From: Achatina immaculata
Lineage: Eukaryota; Mollusca; Gastropoda; Stylommatophora; Achatinidae
Direction: 5' to 3'
Length of the DNA stretch: 64,000 bases
NCBI GenBank assembly: GCA_009760885.1
Contig: CM019704.1
Location: 14,924,429-14,988,428 of the forward strand
In this document: positions 53,290 to 64,000 of the stretch, piece by piece
How positions within the stretch are numbered: position 1 is the stretch's first letter
Layout of the letters: every line of letters begins with the position of its first letter
The notes under the pieces: model-generated
What the model saw: only the letters and a program-made list of their open reading frames with translations
What the model was told of the DNA's origin: nothing
The model's database searches: none
Made by a program: the position numbers and the translations under genes

Positions 53290-54675
53290 TATCTTATATC
53301 TTATATCCTTCCCGTGCCGTTAGACGTCACATAGGGCTCGCAAAGTAGTTCGCCAATTTTTCCTGTCTTCGGCGAGTCTTTCAACCTCATCAAAGGATTT
53401 TATGCCTGTTAACTTGGCCTCTCTTAATAATGTTCTCTTCAGAGTTTCACGCGGTCTGCCCCTTTTTCTTCGGCCTGTTGTGTTCCACTTGATAGCTTGT
53501 TTTGGGATTCTCTGCTCATTTCTTCTCATCAAGTGGCCAACATATGTCCATCTCCTTTTCCTGATCACCCGTGAGACTGGTTGTTGTTCAGTCATCTGTC
53601 TTATCTCTGCATTGTTCTTGAATTCATTCCACTTGATGCCGAGTATTTTCCTTAGGCATTTGTTTTCAAAAGAGTCTAATTTCTTTTCTATTTCTTTAGT
53701 TGTTTTCCAGCTTTCGCATGCATAAATGAGGGTGGATATTACATTTGAATTGAATAGTCTTAACTTGGTTTTTGTGCTTATAACTTTTGAATTCCATATG
53801 TTCTCAAGATTCTTGAAGATTGATGCTGCTTTTGCAATTCTGATCCTAACTTCCTTTCTAGTGTCACCATCCTGGTCTATGTAGCTGCCAGGGTATGCAA
53901 ATTGATTGACTTCTTCAATATCTGTCCCTTCTATGTGTATTTTTCCATTTTGATTGATGGGAATTTTCATTATTTTTGTTTTGTCCTTGTTAATTTCAAG
54001 TCCTATTTTGCTAGCCAGTGAAGATAGGCTATCTGTTTTTTCTTGCATGGAATTCACATTATTACTGATAAGAGTTATGTCATCAGCAAAATCAAGATCT
54101 TCTAGTTGGGTCCCATGTACCCAGTCAATACCTGTGTTACCTGTGCAGCATTTTTTCATTATGAAGTCTATTGTAATCCCAAAAAGTAAAGGAGACAGTA
54201 TACATCCTTGCTTCACGCCTGTTTCAATCTGGAACTATTCACTCATCCCTTCTTCTGTCTTGACTGCACAACCATATCCATTGTATAAGTCCTTAATGAT
54301 GTTGACAATTTTAGATGGTATTCCATATATACATAAAATTCTCCATAATGAATCTCTGTGTATGCTATCAAATGCCTTCTTAAAATCTATGAAATTCAGT
54401 ATTAATGGTTTCTGCCTTTCAATATGTTCTTCAAGTATTATTCTGAGAGTAAAGATCTGGTCAAGACAGCTTCTCCCTTTTCGAAATCCTGCTTGTTCTT
54501 CTCTCATTGCAGTATCCACTATATCTTTGAGTCTATTCAAAATGACCTTGCAAAATACTTTTGACACAACTGATATTAAGGTTACTCCTCTCCAGTTGTT
54601 ACAGTCACTAAGGTTGCCCTTTTTTGGTATTTTCACAATGATTCCCTTCTTCCAATTAGAAGGGACCTTTTCTTA
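53290..54675 (-). mobile_element. RTE-A LINE, copy 4, best-preserved RT
   Basis: 5'-truncated insertion flanked by CTATTACTACCACT at 53276-53289 and 54676-54689 (14-bp target duplication). The minus strand has one reading frame for about 430 codons broken by a single TAG near 54235. Blocks: MKIPKKGNLSDCNNWRGVTL, QAGFRKGRSCLDQIFTLR, NFIDFKKAFDSIHRDSLW (motif A), KQGCILSPLLFGITIDFIMK, EDLDFADDITLIS (motif C, FADD intact), EVNQFAYPGSYIDQDGDTRK, KLRLFNSNVISTLIYACESW, RKRRWTYVGHLMRRNEQRIP and RKRGRPRETLKRTLLREAKL. The 3' tail (minus) is ATATAAGATATAAGATA. Probably the youngest family A copy here. Confidence 0.92.
53320..54636 (-). pseudogene. Reverse transcriptase of RTE-A copy 4
   Basis: Polymerase fingers, palm and thumb plus the C-terminal domain of the LINE ORF. 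The endonuclease half is missing through 5' truncation. The only visible break is the TAG at GMSE-stop-FQIETG, where other copies have TGG. Ends LRALCDV stop, as other copies do (copy 1 ends ..LRALCDV). In an active relative this would perform target-primed reverse transcription. Confidence 0.88.
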
Positions 54676-54688
54676 CTATTACTACCAC

Positions 54689-54689
<1 letters not shown>

Positions 54690-54728
<39 letters not shown>
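54690..54728. repeat. (TA)n microsatellite between head-to-head RTE copies
   Basis: About 19 TA units separating the minus copy from the plus copy. Confidence 0.9.
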
Positions 54729-54730
<2 letters not shown>

Positions 54731-55632
54731 TTGCTTTTTGGAATTACAATAGACTTCATAATGAAAAAATGCTGCACAAGTAACACAGGTATTGATTGGG
54801 TACATGGGACCTAACTAGAAGATCTTAATTTTGCTGATGACATAACTCTTATCAGTAACAATGTGAATTCTATGCAAGAAAAAACAGATAGCCTGTCTTC
54901 ACTGGCTAGCAAAATAGGACTTGAAATTAACAAGGACAAAACAGAAATAATGAAACTTCTCTTTAATCAAAATGGGAAAATACATGTAGAAGGGACAGAT
55001 GTTGAAGAAGTCAATCAATTTGCATACCTTGGCAGCTACCTAGAGCACGATGGTGACACCAGAAAGGAAGTTAGAATTAGAACTGCAAAAGCAGCATCGA
55101 TCTTCAAGAATCTTGAGAACATATGGCATTCAAAAGTTATAAGCACAAAAACCAAGTTAAGACTATTCAATTCAAATGTAATATCCACCCTCATTTATGT
55201 ATGCGAAAGCTGGAAAACAACTAAAGAAACAGACAAAAAATTAGACTCTTTTTTAAAACAAATGCCTAAGGAAAATACTCGGCATCAAGTGGAACGAATT
55301 CAAGAACAATGCAGAAATAAGACAGATGACTGAACAACAATCAGTCTCATGGGTGATCAGGAAAAGGAGATGGACATATGTTGGTCACGTGATGAGAAGA
55401 AACAGTCAGAGAATCCCAAAACAAGCTATCAGGTAGAACACAACAGGCCGAAGGAAAAGAGGCAGACCACGTGAAAGTCTAAAGAAGACAATGTTAAGAG
55501 AGGTCAAATTAATAGGCATAAAATCCCTTCATGAGGTGAAAAGCTCGCCAAAAACAGGAAAAATTGGCAAACTACCTTGTGAGCCCTATGTGACGTTTAA
55601 CGGCATGGAAATGATATAAGATATAAGATATA
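54729..55632 (+). mobile_element. RTE-A LINE, copy 5
   Basis: Truncated in RT motif B (LLFGITIDFIMKKCC). Contains motif C with a stop and FADD-region change (EDLNFADDITLIS), then the open stretch 54863-55333 (NSMQEKTDSLSSLASKIGLE, EVNQFAYLGSYLEHDGDTRK, KLRLFNSNVISTLIYVCESW) and the RRWTYVGHVMRRNSQRIPKQ block. The 3' tail is GATATAAGATATAAGATA followed by a TA run. The KKCCT..TGIDWVHGT variant is shared only with copy 4. Confidence 0.88.
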
Positions 55633-55636
55633 TGTT

Positions 55637-55678
<42 letters not shown>

Positions 55679-55689
55679 AAGAGAGAGGG

Positions 55690-56215
55690 GGACTGGGCAT
55701 GTTGCAAATGCTGAAATTACTGTTACTAATAATACCATTTCTGCTGGTATCGAGGTTACTGAAATTGTTGCTACTACTGTTAAAACAAAACATAACTTAT
55801 GATACTAGTACTATTATTTTTACTAGTGCTACTGTTACCTCCTGTACTACTGTAATCAACACTTATGCTATTATCGCTATTACTATTCTTGCCACTGAGA
55901 GTGGGATCTGATGGTCTTATTGTTACTGGTGTCAGTCTAATTCTGCTGTACTGCTGTTACTATGAATTACTGCTGTTACATCTATTACTACCACTACTAC
56001 AGTTAGTACTGATATTATTATAGCATTGATATTACTGATGTAACAAGAATACTATGGCTACAATTAATACTATATTTACTATTTACTACTGCTACACCTA
56101 GTATTGTTCATTCATCTCTTACAACCAGTACTTCTGATTGATACGTTTACAATGTGCACGCTTATGTCTGTCTGTCTGTCTGTCTGCCAGCCGTCCATCT
56201 GTCTGTCTATCTATC
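55690..56215. repeat. Trinucleotide-rich low-complexity region and CTGT microsatellite
   Basis: Degenerate (ACT)n/(TAC)n sequence with the 64-bp repeat copy 2 at 55932-55995. A (CTGT)n run lies at 56167-56188. Confidence 0.8.
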
Positions 56216-56564
56216 ATGCTGCCAAGTGCCACTACATTTACCTCTGCTGCTACAGCTGCTCTTACTGGTGCAACAAATAATACTATTACTGATATCACAG
56301 ATATAGTAGTAACGCTGTTATTATCATTACTTTTGGGAGCACAAAGAACAGTGTTAGAGCCACAGTACAAATTTCAGGGCCAGGGAGCCATCTTTATCTA
56401 TCTCATGAGCCTAATAAACGAGACTCGGCTTGCCGTGATCCCCATGGTACTGGGACCTGCTAGGAAGGTTCTTGTTTGGGGTAAAACTTTGGTCATTAGC
56501 GTAACCCATTCACACTCAAGATCATGCTTGTGTTCCAACATCTCTACAGCACTGATTGCTAAAC

Positions 56565-56797
56565 GCCTCCAGCAAGCAGCCCAGTGAGACAAGACATTAT
56601 ACAACGCCATCAGCAAGCAGCCCAGAGAGATAAGACGCCATGCAACGCCTTCAGCTAGCAGCCCAGTGAGATGACAACACACAACGCCTCCAGCTAGCAG
56701 CCCGGTGAGATGACAACACACAACCCCTTCAGCTAGCAGCCCAGTGAGATAAGACACCATACAACGCCTCCAGCTAGCAGCCCAGAGAGATGACAAC
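56565..56797. repeat. Minisatellite of about 40-bp units, block 1, six copies
   Basis: Units contain CAGCTAGCAGCCCAGTGAGA then a variable TAAGACA, TGACAAC or similar and CACAACGCCT. Confidence 0.9.
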
Positions 56798-57765
56798 TGT
56801 AAATTTAGCTGGTGCTAAATCTACATTTTAAGGATAAAAAATGGGAAGAAATAGATCAACCCAGCTGTTTCAGGCTTTCCCTTGGCATGCACTACCGTAC
56901 TGCATGGCCAAGATCTCGCGACCCCAATGACCACCAACCCAGATTCTCCCCTCCAAGGATACTGCATGCCAGTTAATACAGCATTTCATACACATTCATG
57001 CATCAGATCAACATGAAATACATATTACCAAGTCAGCAAATCAGTTTACATCCATTTATTAACACTCTCTATATATATCATAGTGACGCCACCACAGACA
57101 TTACATACACAGGACATCAACATGTGTCATCATAATAATAACAAGGCATAACATAAATACAATGTATTATCTCTACTAGGTATCAATAATCATTGAACCA
57201 GATTGGCCTGGGCTCCTTTTGCCCTACTAAGCAATTATACATATATCTCGATATTGTGCAGATGCACTGGTAATACATTTCAGCCGCTGCTGTCATGAAA
57301 TCCCCATCCCCCATCTCACATAAAACTTCCATGTGCCAATGCACTGAATAACATATGTACACTTGTGCGAAATGCACTGAATACACATTCACTTTTGTGC
57401 CCATGCACTGAATAACATATTTCACCTTGTGCCAATGCACTAATACTTCTCCACAGCTTCATGAAGCTCACATGTGTTAACGCATTAATACTCAGCCTCA
57501 CTTCATCGGCTCCATTGATACCACCTCCTTGATGTAGCTGTTGTTGTCGGGATCCTCATTTCAACATACACCTTGAATCGCCTACAATAGATCAACAGGA
57601 ATATAACAGCATATGAGGCATCGCTCGTACCCTTCAAGAGAACGATATTAGAATCAATCACCGAGATACTTCTCCAGAATGATCGTGCACTACACATATT
57701 TATTCTGCACTTTACACAATATATAGGAATACACAGCACTAAAAATTATTCGTCATGAATCACTA

Positions 57766-57831
<66 letters not shown>

Positions 57832-58034
57832 CACATTATTCAGGGCGGCTAGCGCTAAATATTTCCATATCAAACACAACACAGACGCGATCGAACTTGC
57901 CCCTCCAATTGCCCTCTGGTTATGATCAGTGTGTCTTTTCCCGCACGCTTTTTCCTTTATATAGGTCTTCCACCTCCGCATCACGTGAACTGCATCTCTC
58001 TGTCCAAAATCCGTACACTATTCTGGGCTTCGAC
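56798..58034. other. 1.2-kb sequence interrupting the minisatellite
   Basis: Unrelated to the flanking units. It holds a degenerate repeat around TGCACTGAATAACATAT (57330-57450) and a long (TA)n run (57769-57829). No ORF of note. It begins TGTAAATTTAGC and ends TTCGACA, so a solo LTR is possible, but no target duplication or internal LTR signal was found. Confidence 0.45.
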
Positions 58035-58310
58035 AGGCAGCCCGGTGAAATGAGAACACACAACGTCTCCAGCAAGCAGCCCAGTGAGATAAGAAAACAC
58101 ACACCACCTCCAGCTAGCAGCCCAGTGAGATAAGGCAACACACAATGCCTTCATCTAGCAGCCCAGTGAGATATATGACAAAACACAACGCCTTCAGCTA
58201 GCAGCCCAGTGAGATAAGGCAACACACAACGCCTTCATCTAGCAGCCCAGTGAGATACGACAACACACAACGCCTTCAACTAGCAGCCCAGTGAGATACG
58301 ACAACACAGC
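58035..58310. repeat. Minisatellite of about 40-bp units, block 2, seven copies
   Basis: Same unit family as 56565-56797 (AGCAGCCCAGTGAGATA, CAACACACAACGCCTTC). Confidence 0.9.
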
Positions 58311-59019
58311 AGCTTTGTTGTTTGTTATGTAACGTATCCTTTCCAGAACGTTATCCGTCTCAATGCTACCATGAATGCAGTGTGGTCTTGCTCATGTTGC
58401 CAGCGTCTCGCAATGACATATTCAGAATTTCCGTGGTGTCCAGAGTCCGATGTTCTTGAGTCTGCCTGTGGCCCTGTTCTCTTTTGGCGGGCAATATTCT
58501 GTTACTACAGCCATTGTTTCTGCCTTTCAATATTTTCTAAGATTGCGTCTTGTCGGCTGTTGTTACTTCCTTTTGAAGTTATCTCTGAAATGATGGATTA
58601 TGGCTGAATTTAGAAGTCTAAATCCTGTCCTAATATTTCTCAAAAGAAATGTTGAATAATCTGAAATATTATGACAAGTTCTCAAATAATGCACTCCCCT
58701 GCATTGTAGTATATAGCAAATCAATGCAATACAGATTGATTTTCACTTTGAATCGCGAGACTTCTATTCCATCTCGCGAGAGTCGTACAAGAAGTGAATT
58801 CTGAACTCATCTGTTGCTATAAAAAAACAGTGGCTTTGTCTAGGTTCTATTCGCTACAACGTAAGGGTAATTTATCTTAGAAACCGATATTGTTTTCACA
58901 ATAAACATATGACAAACACAAGCACAATAACTTTTGTACAATTGTGTGTTTTTTCCCCCCCTAGTTATAAACCTTGATCAGTGCAGATAATCAAGTCGGC
59001 TGTGTCTGTTATCTACAGC
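58311..59019. other. Unique sequence
   Basis: No gene recognised. Confidence 0.4.
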
Positions 59020-59280
59020 AGTGGTTGCCAAACTTTCTCCGCTCCTATCCCGTTACCTCCCAGACCACATTCCTAATGTTCCCAACATTTTTTTTTTCGC
59101 TTAGCTGGTTATGATGCCCCCCCCTCCCCCACAAAAAAACACCACCCCCACCCCAATTCCTTCACCGTCATTCGCCCCTCCCTGGAGATCTATCCATCAT
59201 CACTGCTGAAGAGGTGGGGTAGGAGGAGGTTCGTACCCCCCCGTCTTGGTAACCCGTATTCCACAGTTTTAGGAACGCTG
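59020..59280. mobile_element. hAT-like MITE, decayed, C-rich
   Basis: Left terminus CAGTGGTTGCCAAACTTTCT is typical of hAT ends. It is followed by C-rich sequence; the right end is near AACGCTGG. It resembles the minus-strand body of 26345-26552 only loosely. Confidence 0.4.
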
Positions 59281-59814
59281 GCATTTCTAAATTACAGATG
59301 TTCTTTATCCAAGCAAACTTGTCCTCCCTTGCTTTAGAGGAAGTTTGGTAATGAATCCTCGACCAGGGACAATACTTTCATTATTAGGTGTCTACAATGG
59401 GAAACAAACTGTACTGTGACGCTGGTTTGACAGTTACTTTTGTCAGTTTCCAGGTCAGACATGGCAAAAATCTTCCAACTTGCAACTTCTGTGCATGCAA
59501 CATGTAGACGATCAATGCACAGGACGGTGGTAAATGTGTAAATCATGATATACGATGTAGAGAATTTTGAACGCTTCCTTGCGCTTGTTTGTTACATTAA
59601 GAGATCCTTTGTTACCATCTCAGGCTAATGTTTTCTAGACAGATTCGACAACTCGCTAATGTGCTTTTGGTATAAGACTGAACATGGGAATAGTAATCAT
59701 TGCTGACGTACCCGAAAAAGTGTTCATTTCGTTATTGGGGAGTTTATGTAATCAGTTCTTTCCTTGTTTTCTCGTTCACGAGTATGGCACATTGCTTGCC
59801 GCTGACTCTATGTT
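59281..59814. other. Unique sequence
   Basis: A minus-strand open frame at 59334-59546 has no recognisable domain. Confidence 0.35.
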
Positions 59815-60110
59815 AGATGGCTGAGAGGGTGGAGCTTTCTCCTCTCGTAGATAAGTGGCTGCTCCTTGTCCTACTGCAGCCCGTGGTTCGAGTCATGACC
59901 ATTCTCCTATCATTTTTCTTTTCTTCCCGTCGCTTCTGTATTGCTTTGTATTTTCCACACGCTAATGATATAACGACCAAAATGGCCCCGGTTCCACCCA
60001 GCCTCTTAAAACGGGTACCAGATAAATCTGGGAAGGCAAATACTGCCAGGCGTGACACTGACCACATCACACTTTCATGTGCCGATGGTCTTGAAAATAC
60101 GCCACCAACA
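59815..60110 (+). mobile_element. tRNA-derived SINE, copy 4, diverged
   Basis: Head with an intact B-box-like GTGGTTCGAGTCATGAC, longer middle, then TCTGGGAAGGCAAATACTGC and GACACTGACCACATCACACT matching the body of the other copies. Confidence 0.6.
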
Positions 60111-60404
60111 TCATCTCTCCAATATGCCTTTCTGGCATGGACGTCTTTAAATCATATAACGCCGTGCGCTGTCAGATTACTGTGCACATGTCTCGTTGTT
60201 TCTTATTTGACAGAACTGTTGCAGACAAGAGAAGGATGCTGAATTAATAATAATAATAATATAATATTCTTTGACCTCCTCTTTCAATGCTGAGGACGCT
60301 GTCTGAGAAGTTTCAATGTATTTGTATAATAATTTTAAAATGCGTATAACATATACATATACAAAGAGAGTCAAATATTAAGGTTAGTTAATTAAGCTAT
60401 GATG
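60111..60404. other. Unique AT-rich sequence
   Basis: Short (AAT)n run near 60246-60262. No gene recognised. Confidence 0.4.
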
Positions 60405-61830
60405 ATCTTCTTCTTCTTCTTCTTGGCTAGGAGCGAGTTACGGCTGCTATATGCTTCAGTCTTGAGGTGGAGCTAAAACGCAGGAGATGTACAATACTAC
60501 TTTAGCAGACCCGCAGCCATGGTGACTATGGCGATCTGTCTCGTTAGTCAGGCTATACTTGCTACTAGGGTATCACCGGGAGAATGAGACAGGGTCTTGA
60601 TCAACTATGGTTCACCAACCCTGAAGCAAAGATTGTCAGTTATGGTTCACCAACCCTGAAGCAAAGATTATCAGTTATGGTTCACCAACCATGAAGCAAA
60701 GATTGTCAGCTATGGTTCACCAACCCTGAAGCAAAAATTGTCAGCTATGGTTCACCAATCCTGAAGCAAAGATTGTCAGTTATGGTTCACCAACCCTGAA
60801 GCAAAGATTGTCAGCTATGGTTCACCAATCCTGAAGCAAAGATTGTCAGTTATGGTTCACCAACCCTGAAGCAAAGATTGTCAGCTATGGTTCACCAACC
60901 CTGAAGCAAAGATTGTCAGCTATGGTTCACCAATCCTGAAGCAAAGATTGTCAGTTATGGTTCACCAACCCTGAAGCAAAGATTGTCAGTTATGGTTCAC
61001 TAACCCTGAAGCAACGATTGTCAGTTATGGTTCACCAACCCTGAAGCAAAGATTGTCAGCTATGGTTCACCAACCCTGAAGCAAATATTGTCAGCTATGG
61101 TTCACCAATCCTGAAGCAAAGATTGTCAGTTATGGTTCACCAACCCTGAAGCAAAGATTGTCAGCTATGGTTCACCAACCCTGAAGCAAAGATTGTCAGC
61201 TATGGTTCACCAATCCTGAAGCAAAGATTATCAGCTATGGTTCACCAACCCTGAAGCAAAGATTGTCAGCTATGGTTCACCAGTCCTGAAGCAAAGATTG
61301 TCAGTTATGGTTCACCAACCCTGAAGCAAAGATTATCAGCTATGGTTCACCAACCCTGAAGCAAAGATTGTCAGTTATGGTTCACCAACCCTGAAGCAAA
61401 GATTGTCAGTTATGGTTCACCAACCCTGAAGCAAAGATTGTCAGCTATTGTTCACCAACCCTGAAGCAAAGATTGTCAGCTATGGTTCACCAACCCTGAA
61501 GCAAAGATTGTCAGCTATGGTTCACAAACCCTGAAGCAAAGATTATCAGCTATGGTTCACCAATCCTGAAGCAAAGATTGTCAGTTATGGTTCACCAACC
61601 CTGAAGCAAAGATTGTCAGCTATGGTTCACCAACCCTGAAGCAAAGATTGTCAGCTATGGTTCACCAACCCTGAAGCAAAGATTGTCAGCTATGGTTCAC
61701 AAACCCTGAAGCAAAGATTATCAGCTATGGTTCACCAACCCTGAAGCAAAGATTGTCAGCTATGGTTCACCAACCCTGAAGCAAAGATTATCAACTATGG
61801 GTCTCTGACTGCCAATTAGGACGTCTTCAC
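60405..61830 (+). repeat. Interspersed repeat IR1, copy 3, with 35-bp minisatellite expansion
   Basis: The left flank (60405-60606) matches IR1 copy 2: (TTC)n, ACGCAGGAGATGTACAATAC, GGTGACTATGGCGATCTGTC, CAGGCTATACTTGCTACTAG and ACAGGGTCTTGATCAACTAT. Then about 34 tandem units of TATGGTTCACCAACCCTGAA plus GCAAAGATTGTCAGC. The right flank AACTATGGGTCTCTGACTGC then CAATTAGGAC is the IR1 continuation. Confidence 0.93.
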
Positions 61831-62626
61831 ACCCCCACCCCCACCCATTTTCCCCACCCAGAATATGCACTTAACATCAGCTTTGAGGCAGATCTGGATT
61901 TTTTGTTTGTTTGTTTATCTGAAACACCGAAAGCATTGAATGGTGCAGTAAAACTTATTTTGTCAAAGAAATTAATAAAGAAGAATAAAAAAATGATTAA
62001 ACGGAACATAAAAGGAAATGAAAGAAAGGGCACAAAAAAAATGATCATGGATTTAGGCTAAATTGAGGCAAATCCAAAGAAGTAAACATTCAAGTTGGTT
62101 TAAGATGTTAGGGATTACCTGGACATGAAAGCAACAATTGCAATTTTCAGAAAGATTTCCAAAGTTGAAGAAGAAAATATTAATAGAATCCAGCCTTAAA
62201 TAAACAACAGAGATCCTTTGCTGGTGTGTGTGTGTAAACAAAATGATTGCGTGGAAGCAGAATCAGGTCAATCAAGAAGGTCAGCGAATGAGGCACGGAA
62301 CATTTGAAGGCGGGTTGGCTCGAGAAATTGCTTGCTTTTTAACTTGGAGATTTTGACGTTTCTCGACTTTAGTTCATTTCTCCATGTTTTTTTTTTAACA
62401 TCTTGGGAGATTTTGTCGTTTCTCGAGTTTAGTTAATTCCACGTTTCTTTTTGGCGTTTATGACAGACTATGTTAACACAGACCAGATAGGCAGAGAATG
62501 TACACGCAGCAGGTTATTTGTATTTTGGTACTTTAAAATCGCGAGCGATGAAAATGAAAAGATCAAGGATTTTAGAAGTAGCAATAATAGTTATGATGAA
62601 AGTGGTAGAAGTTTTAAAAGCATCAC

Positions 62627-62630
<4 letters not shown>
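61831..62630. other. Unique sequence
   Basis: A two-copy repeat (TTGGGAGATTTTGTCGTTTC / TTGGAGATTTTGACGTTTC) lies at about 62342-62440. No gene recognised. Confidence 0.4.

Positions 62631-62681
<51 letters not shown>
62631..62681. repeat. (CT)n microsatellite
   Basis: About 25 CT units at the 3' tail position of the minus-strand LINE derivative that follows. Confidence 0.95.
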
Positions 62682-62682
<1 letters not shown>

Positions 62683-62684
<2 letters not shown>

Positions 62685-63215
62685 CCTTAGGTACCCAGAG
62701 CACATGGGGCTTCCGCAAGGGTTTTCCACAAATGGAGACATTCTCCTTCGCCTTTTTTACCGCTCTTGCCCAGGTGAGCCCTTTATTGCTCAACATCCTC
62801 TCTGTTGTTCTTCTCCATGTCTCTTTTGGTCTACCCTTACTTCTTTCCCCTGTGGTGTCCATCTTAGTGCTATTTTTGGTAATGGGTTGTCAGTCATTCG
62901 GAGCACATGTCCCAACCATCGCCAGCGTCTTTGCATTTCCTTTATGGTTTGTGCTAGTTTTCCAGTCTGGTTAAGTGTTCTTACATTCCAGCTGCCTATT
63001 TGTATATTGTGTTTAGGTTCCAGGAGGTCTGCAGTCGGGCTGGGGACTTCCAGTGGCTGGCTTTCATCCACAACCATCATGTGCTCAGTTTCCTGATAAG
63101 CATTTCTCCTTCCACCTGCATTTGCTTTTCTCATTGCTTCTGTTTCTGTAGCAGTCTGACTGTTTTTTTTTTTTTACCAGATAGAGTTGCTGGCCCTATA
63201 CTGAAACCTCCTTAG
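62683..63215 (-). mobile_element. Internally deleted RTE-type LINE derivative
   Basis: Minus strand: a 5' leader with GGCCAGCAACTCTATCTGGT, an open frame from 63134 with NIQIGSWNVRTLNQTGKLAQ (N-terminus of an APE endonuclease) running directly into RRWRWLGHVLRMTDNPLPKI, the C-terminal block of a LINE ORF, then LRWTPQGK and, after a frameshift, ETWRRTTERMLSNKGLTWAR and VSICGKPLRKP. The whole RT is missing. The 3' end runs into (AG)n. Confidence 0.82.
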
Positions 63216-63569
63216 TCGCTTTTTACGATCATGCGTGGTAGGGTACAGTGCATATAGCACGCGTTTTTAAAAACGTTTTTAACTATTACATATTGGGTGG
63301 TGGAACTATTAAAGAAGTATTGCATACAGGGACTTGGAAAAAAACTGCCATGACCCGCTCCCACGCTGTGGCTCAACATCCCCACTGCATTGGCTGAAAA
63401 GAATACCAGCTCGCAGTTCCAGGGAGACTGAGGAAGAAGAAGAGGAGGAACTTTTACAGATGCACAACGACTTAAAGAAAAAGTCTCCATACCTCCGTAA
63501 TTTGGTCCCAGGACCCCAAAAAGGGATACTCTCTATTAAGAACCCTTAATCTAGAGCTACAGTAAAGAT

Positions 63570-63830
63570 GACAGTAAAAAGTAGGATTAGTAATAGCAAC
63601 AGTAGTAATAATAGCAACAATATTAATAGTAGCAACAGTAGTAATAATAGCAACAGTAAGAGTAGCATTGATAATAGTAGTGTGGTGGTCGTGACCAAAT
63701 TAATTGTAGCAATAATAGTAACAGCGGGATTGTAATAGTAATAGTGATAGCGCAATTGTATTAGTAGTAGTAGTAGTTGTTGTTGTTGTTGCTATTGTAG
63801 TGATAGTTGTTGTTGTAGATTTGAAGAACT
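63570..63830. repeat. Trinucleotide-rich (AGT/AAC)n low-complexity region
   Basis: Degenerate AGTAGCAACAGTAGTAATAA words, then (TAG)n and (TTG)n runs. Confidence 0.9.
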
Positions 63831-64000
63831 TCATTAATACAGGAAGCGTTTTTCTATTAAACCATTCACGTCAATGAAGGTACTATATACAGTGTTATGT
63901 GATGTTGCACGAAAATTCTCGATTCTGGAGCTGCCTTGGTTGTTGGGAGTGGAAAGGGCAGAATAAATTCTTCTACAACAGTGGTGCAGGAAGCTTCTTT

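Noticed and set aside
53954..54814. 286-residue plus-strand open frame
   Set aside because: Mostly antisense to the RTE-A copy 4 polymerase; the similarity lies on the minus strand.
56398..56796. 132-residue frame with HLTGLLAEGVVCC repeats
   Set aside because: Translation of the 40-bp minisatellite; no start context or domain.
56798..58034. Solo LTR
   Set aside because: TG...CA-like ends are present, but no flanking duplication, polyadenylation signal or primer-binding context could be shown, so it is left as an unclassified segment.
59334..59546. 70-residue minus-strand frame with several Cys
   Set aside because: No recognisable lectin or EGF pattern; not supported.

Overview
The window is eukaryotic DNA from an invertebrate animal, probably a lophotrochozoan such as a mollusc. 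That placement is an inference from AT-rich spliced sequence, many degenerate RTE-type LINEs, Tc1, piggyBac and Penelope-like elements, tRNA-derived SINEs, minisatellites and long poly-G tracts. There are no bacterial operons, CRISPR arrays or rRNA genes, and I saw no tRNA genes. The one cellular gene I can support is a sortilin-like (VPS10-domain) sorting receptor on the minus strand. Thirteen consecutive coding exons run from about 29741 down to 2826. They encode about 503 residues: signal peptide, propeptide with a furin-type site, and most of the ten-bladed VPS10 propeller. The rest of the propeller, the 10CC module, membrane segment and cytoplasmic tail must lie left of position 1. Every exon was placed by protein similarity, GT/AG sites and matching phase. 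|| Layout: 1-2090 is a broken RTE LINE (family A) cut by the window edge. 2826-29741 is the sortilin gene; its introns hold RTE fragments of four families (A-D), a Tc1 element split by an RTE insertion, an RTE split by a 906-bp piggyBac-like element at TTAA, SINEs, and 43-bp and 30-bp minisatellites. 29741-30200 is the sortilin upstream region with a CLEAR-like E-box and a TATA-like box. 30200-35700 holds Penelope-like (PLE) and RTE debris, including a PLE palindrome inserted into an RTE with a 13-bp target-site duplication. 35700-41780 is mostly unique or low complexity, with a four-phase tetranucleotide microsatellite and an interspersed repeat. 41787-43379 is a near full-length Tc1-type transposon whose transposase is open but has lost a catalytic aspartate. 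43380-53200 has no recognisable gene but several minisatellites. 53226-55995 is a pair of head-to-head RTE-A copies. 56560-58310 is a split minisatellite. 60405-61830 is an interspersed repeat with about 34 copies of a 35-bp unit. 62683-63215 is an internally deleted LINE. || Sortilin is the only cellular protein supported here. Everything else is mobile or repetitive DNA. The most informative signals are nested insertions with clean junctions, inverted PLE copies carrying hammerhead-like cores, and minisatellites that carry splice-acceptor-like sequence or abut a real splice acceptor.
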